A DNA stretch of 22,717 nt from a virus: positions 1 to 22,717 of IMG/VR virus record IMGVR_UViG_3300040815_002846, one strand, 5' to 3'. Position 1 is the first letter of the stretch. Each line of letters begins with the position of its first letter. Shown piece by piece: positions 20,138 through 22,717 of this stretch. A program made the position numbers and the translations under genes. The notes under the pieces are model-generated. The model saw only the letters and a list, made by a program, of their open reading frames with translations, had not been told where the DNA came from and ran no database searches.

Positions 20138-21217
20138 ATGAAAATTACACTTAAGAGAACAGAAGAACAAGTCGAGCTCGTAAAGGCTATGGCCTCCCGA
20201 AATCGCGAAGTTGCTTATGAAGCACAAATGGCATTGGCGGAATTCATCGGACCAGTTTTGGCCGAGGTTGTAAACCAAGCTCCTACGCTTAGCAACTTAT
20301 TCACAAACTTCCAGTTTAACGATATGGACAGTCCTAGTATTCCTTTGGATCTTTACTACGACGTTACTGCTCCAGATTACGTAAAGGTTTATAGCACATC
20401 AGTTCCTGGTGGTCTTCCAACCAATACTGTAACACCAACCGCTTCAGAAATGAAGTTCACGACTTATCGTCTTGATAGCGCTGTCGATTTCGACAAACGC
20501 TACGCTGCTAAGTCTCGCTTGGATGTTGTTGGCAAATCATTCACTCGTATCGCTCAAGAAATTCTTCTTCGTCAAGAATCTACTTCTGCGAACTTGATGT
20601 TAGGGGCTTTATTTGCAGCTAGCACAAATGGTGTTGCTCACACTAATGCTGCAGTCGGACCAACCTTAATTCTTGATGATTTTAATCAGCTTTTAACTAA
20701 AGCTAAACGAATCAACACTGCATGGACAGGTGGAACTCCAGAAGGGCGCATCAAGGGAATTACTGACCTTATTATGAGTCCTGAGGCTGTTGAAGGTCTT
20801 CGTGCAATGGCTTACAACCCAATCAATACTGTTGGTACTGCTGCTGGTGGTGCCGCTGCTGCAGGTGGCCCAATTGCTGCTACTGATGAAATGCGTAACG
20901 CGATTTATCAAAACGCTGGTATTCCTGAGTTCTACGGAATTTCCATCATGGAGATTAATGAGCTTGGCGCAGGTCAAAAGTTTACAAACGTATGGACTGG
21001 TCTTGGTGGAGCTGGAACCGACCTTGTTATCGGACTTGATCGCTCACGTGAATCTTTGTTCCGTGCAGTTGCTCTTGATTCTGAAACTGGATCCGAGTTT
21101 ACTCTTCTTGCAGACGATCAATACAGCATCCGTCAGCAAAAGATTGGATACTTTGGTTCTCTCGAAGAAGGTCGCATGATCCTCGACGACAGAGTTCTTA
21201 CAGGCATCACTATCTAA
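20138..21217 (+). CDS. Major capsid protein (HK97 fold)
   Basis: A 359-residue major capsid protein by context and composition: the abundant head subunit following portal, protease-scaffold and decoration genes. It has a helical N-terminus (EQVELVKAMASRNREVAYEA), then the order expected for HK97-fold capsids: PTLSNLFTNFQFNDMDSPSI, an ATSTS-like loop, helix RIAQEILLRQESTSANLMLG, ITDLIMSPEAVEGLRAMAYN with the glycine/alanine-rich VGTAAGGAAAAGG loop, and QYSIRQQKIGYFGSLEEGRM near the end. It has a strong Shine-Dalgarno sequence (AGAGAGG) and a terminator just after the stop. The N-terminus may be trimmed by the prohead protease. Confidence 0.88.
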   Translation: MKITLKRTEEQVELVKAMASRNREVAYEAQMALAEFIGPVLAEVVNQAPTLSNLFTNFQFNDMDSPSIPLDLYYDVTAPDYVKVYSTSVPGGLPTNTVTPTASEMKFTTYRLDSAVDFDKRYAAKSRLDVVGKSFTRIAQEILLRQESTSANLMLGALFAASTNGVAHTNAAVGPTLILDDFNQLLTKAKRINTAWTGGTPEGRIKGITDLIMSPEAVEGLRAMAYNPINTVGTAAGGAAAAGGPIAATDEMRNAIYQNAGIPEFYGISIMEINELGAGQKFTNVWTGLGGAGTDLVIGLDRSRESLFRAVALDSETGSEFTLLADDQYSIRQQKIGYFGSLEEGRMILDDRVLTGITI

Positions 21218-21246
21218 TAGGGTGCTTTAAAGTCATACTTTCAAAA

Positions 21247-21271
21247 AGTCCACCCTAGCGGTGGATTTTTT
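21247..21271 (+). terminator. Rho-independent terminator after the capsid gene
   Basis: GTCCACC-CTAGC-GGTGGAT with an A-run before and a six-T run after, so it can act on both strands. It lies 30 bases beyond the capsid stop. Confidence 0.85.
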
Positions 21272-21322
21272 GTTTGTAGACGTTACTATATTTTATATAA
21301 AACCAAGGAAAAAGGAAAAATC

Positions 21323-21718
21323 ATGGCTAGAAAAAAAACAACCACAAAATCAAAGGCATCCAAAAAGCCTATGGAATTCAGCGACGGAGTTGATCATTTA
21401 GCGGCAGAAACAAAGCAGGCACAAGATCTAGAACAATTGATGGGGTTTAAGGAGAAAAATCCATTTGGATACAATTCGAGCGAGGAGTTTGCGGCGGCAG
21501 TTGATAATATGGCTCTAACGAGCCTACAGGAACTGGCAGTTAAGTCAGGAGTATTTCCGTCTGGAACAAAGGCAATGTTAAAAACCAAGCTCAAGAAAGC
21601 GTTTGCTCAATACGCTCATGGTGGGGCAAATAAGGTAGTGCAAATTACAAAGCCTATTATTGACCCAGAATCAGAGCAAGGAAAAAAACTAATCAAACTA
21701 TTAAAAGAACAATCTTAA
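21323..21718 (+). CDS. Small protein with SAP-like helix-extension-helix motif (131 aa)
   Basis: A 131-residue basic protein. The N-terminus is Lys/Thr-rich and probably disordered. Residues about 63-95 (MALTSLQELAVKSGVFPSGT, then KAMLKTKLKKAFA) resemble a SAP-like helix-extension-helix, a small DNA-binding motif (by eye). It is preceded by AAGGAAAAAGGA. The position between capsid and a connector-like gene is usual for head-completion or neck proteins. The exact role is open. Confidence 0.65.
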   Translation: MARKKTTTKSKASKKPMEFSDGVDHLAAETKQAQDLEQLMGFKEKNPFGYNSSEEFAAAVDNMALTSLQELAVKSGVFPSGTKAMLKTKLKKAFAQYAHGGANKVVQITKPIIDPESEQGKKLIKLLKEQS

Positions 21719-21721
21719 TCG

Positions 21722-22249
21722 ATGAATCAGATAGGTCAAATAGCTAGCGGAGTTTTAGAGTATGACTTCGATTTTATAACTGGAGCGACAGAGAAGGCCG
21801 CTGAGCTATTGACTATATCTGGAAGTCTTAGTGGGCATGTAGGCCAATTAAACGTTTTAATCAACCAATCGTTTGGGTACACAGGAGCTTCAGGAGATAT
21901 TAATCCCGCTCTACAGGAAGAAGAAAAAGAAATTCTAGTACAGCTGTATTTAAAGGATTACTACTTTAAAGAGGCTAGAAAGGTGCTTAGAAGCCTTTAT
22001 GACCCAAGCCTGACATCATCCTTCAATCAGAGCGAATGGACTGAATTGCGCGAAGGAGATACTACAATTAAAAGGGGAGTATTTTCAGCCAAGGATAGGA
22101 ATGATGCATCTAGAAACTATAAAGGCCTTGCAGAAGAGGCGGATAGAAAAATCACAGAGCTTGTAGGCGCCTACAATATCTATGGTGCTCAGCCCAGGCA
22201 AGTTGCTGGAAATGATGCAGGCTATATTCCTACTGGAACAGGAATATAA
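21722..22249 (+). CDS. Head-completion/connector-like protein (175 aa)
   Basis: A 175-residue helical protein (GVLEYDFDFITGATEKAAEL; later EEKEILVQLYLKDYYFKEAR and KVLRSLYDP). It follows the SAP-like gene by three bases. Size, helical content and position after the capsid suggest an adaptor or neck protein at the portal, but no residue-level signature proves it. It converges with the minus-strand tail gene, with only 13 bases between the stops. Confidence 0.6.
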   Translation: MNQIGQIASGVLEYDFDFITGATEKAAELLTISGSLSGHVGQLNVLINQSFGYTGASGDINPALQEEEKEILVQLYLKDYYFKEARKVLRSLYDPSLTSSFNQSEWTELREGDTTIKRGVFSAKDRNDASRNYKGLAEEADRKITELVGAYNIYGAQPRQVAGNDAGYIPTGTGI

Positions 22250-22262
22250 TACAGACTTTTTA

Positions 22263-22717
22263 TTACAAGGCTGCGACTATAAAAGCCAACAACTGCTCGT
22301 ATCTGACGGACATTTTAGTGTGTTTGGTAAAACCTTCTGTTTCTGTTTTCTCAAATAGCCATTCACCATTTTCATCCTGTTTAGACCACCAAGTATCTTC
22401 TCCTAAAATAGCATATCGATAGGAATCTAAACCTTCAGCTTCAAAGGCAGATTTTACATCCTGTGCAATAACACCTACATGGATACGAGCATCATCACCT
22501 TTCTTAACAACAGCATCTTTAAGTCTAAACTTCTTCATTAAGCCTTTTAAAGTAGTAGCAACTCTTAGTTCTGCTTCACTTAGGTCTTCAATATCTTGTT
22601 TTAGATTACGATCTGACCCTGTCCAAGCACCTCCGTTAATATATCCGTTGTCCCAGGTAAGACTCGCCCCTCCTAAATTTATATTACTATTAGTCCCATT
22701 AAGCATTGATCCTAAAG
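22263..22717 (-). CDS. Tail protein with C-terminal S74 intramolecular chaperone domain (partial)
   Basis: The C-terminal ~150 residues of a minus-strand protein that continues beyond the right edge; an ATG at 22706 is only internal. The sequence GSDRNLKQDIEDLSEAELRV is the classic start of the peptidase S74 / intramolecular chaperone domain, which trimerises a tail fibre or tailspike and then cleaves itself off at the Ser-Asp bond. The later HVGVIAQDVKSAFEAEGLD and YEQLLAFIVAAL also fit the family. The preceding NLGGASLTWDNGYINGG is the usual beta-helix/fibre exit before the cut. The fibre body lies outside the window. Confidence 0.9.
   Translation of the reverse strand, partial: LGSMLNGTNSNINLGGASLTWDNGYINGGAWTGSDRNLKQDIEDLSEAELRVATTLKGLMKKFRLKDAVVKKGDDARIHVGVIAQDVKSAFEAEGLDSYRYAILGEDTWWSKQDENGEWLFEKTETEGFTKHTKMSVRYEQLLAFIVAAL

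Noticed and set aside
20790-21179. A 129-codon frame within the capsid gene
   Set aside because: It is an out-of-frame shadow on the same strand; the capsid reading has the strong Shine-Dalgarno sequence and a fold-like pattern.
1-22717. tRNA genes or an integrase/attachment site
   Set aside because: No cloverleaf-like segment and no recombinase-like protein could be recognised by eye; a covariance-model scan was not possible.

Overview
The window is a contiguous piece of an AT-rich tailed double-stranded DNA phage (Caudoviricetes) or prophage-like genome. Its hallmark genes are a terminase large subunit, a portal, a prohead protease/scaffold fusion, a head decoration-like protein and an HK97-fold major capsid protein, with PhoH and a phage sigma factor upstream. 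I saw no tRNA, rRNA, integrase, CRISPR array or insertion sequence. The gene mix (PhoH, cupredoxin-like and RCC1 modules on virion-type proteins, an S74 tail chaperone) resembles marine phages, but the host cannot be fixed from sequence alone.

Layout. (1) 1-260: one small plus-strand gene. (2) 420-2930: an accessory block of eight small minus-strand genes of unknown function. Six are preceded by near-identical sigma70-type promoters (TTGACT/A, exactly 17 bp, TANNNT, exactly 6 bp, ATG), which predicts leaderless mRNAs. The block is divided by palindromic elements: two 25-bp imperfect dyads flanking an all-G/C 17-bp core, in an otherwise very AT-rich sequence. (3) 2930-3355: a noncoding, poly-A-rich divergence region. 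(4) 3356-7171, plus strand: a lysine-rich protein with a conserved phage domain, then a tail/host-interaction-like cluster. In this cluster one N-terminal module of about 70 residues occurs three times, once fused to a seven-bladed RCC1-like propeller and twice free-standing. A LamG-like/cupredoxin protein lies between the two free copies. (5) 7216-8653, minus strand: a small DUF2384-like (Xre/MbcA antitoxin C-domain-like) protein coupled to a tail-fibre-like protein. (6) 8718-12859, plus strand: PhoH, a membrane-anchored GAF-like protein, a zinc ribbon, a sigma factor with a four-cysteine insertion, and three uncharacterised proteins, ended by a strong terminator. (7) 12925-22249, plus strand: zinc-finger/ERCC4 nuclease, terminase, portal, protease-scaffold, decoration-like protein, capsid, and two head-completion/connector candidates. 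(8) The right edge holds the C-terminal part of a minus-strand S74 chaperone-bearing tail protein.

Working model (inference): the minus-strand accessory genes would be read early by host sigma70 from leaderless promoters. The phage sigma factor would then read a second promoter class, GTG followed by TANNNT/A, which lies 5-9 bases (once 29) before the start codons of the late-type genes at 3356, 6941, 8653 (minus), 8718, 9457, 15785 and 17846. Clear Shine-Dalgarno sequences occur mainly before the decoration-like, capsid and neighbouring structural genes. The zinc-finger/ERCC4 nuclease directly coupled to terminase may trim branched DNA before packaging. The observations I would check first are the fixed-geometry leaderless promoter family, the dyad/GC-core elements and the second promoter motif.
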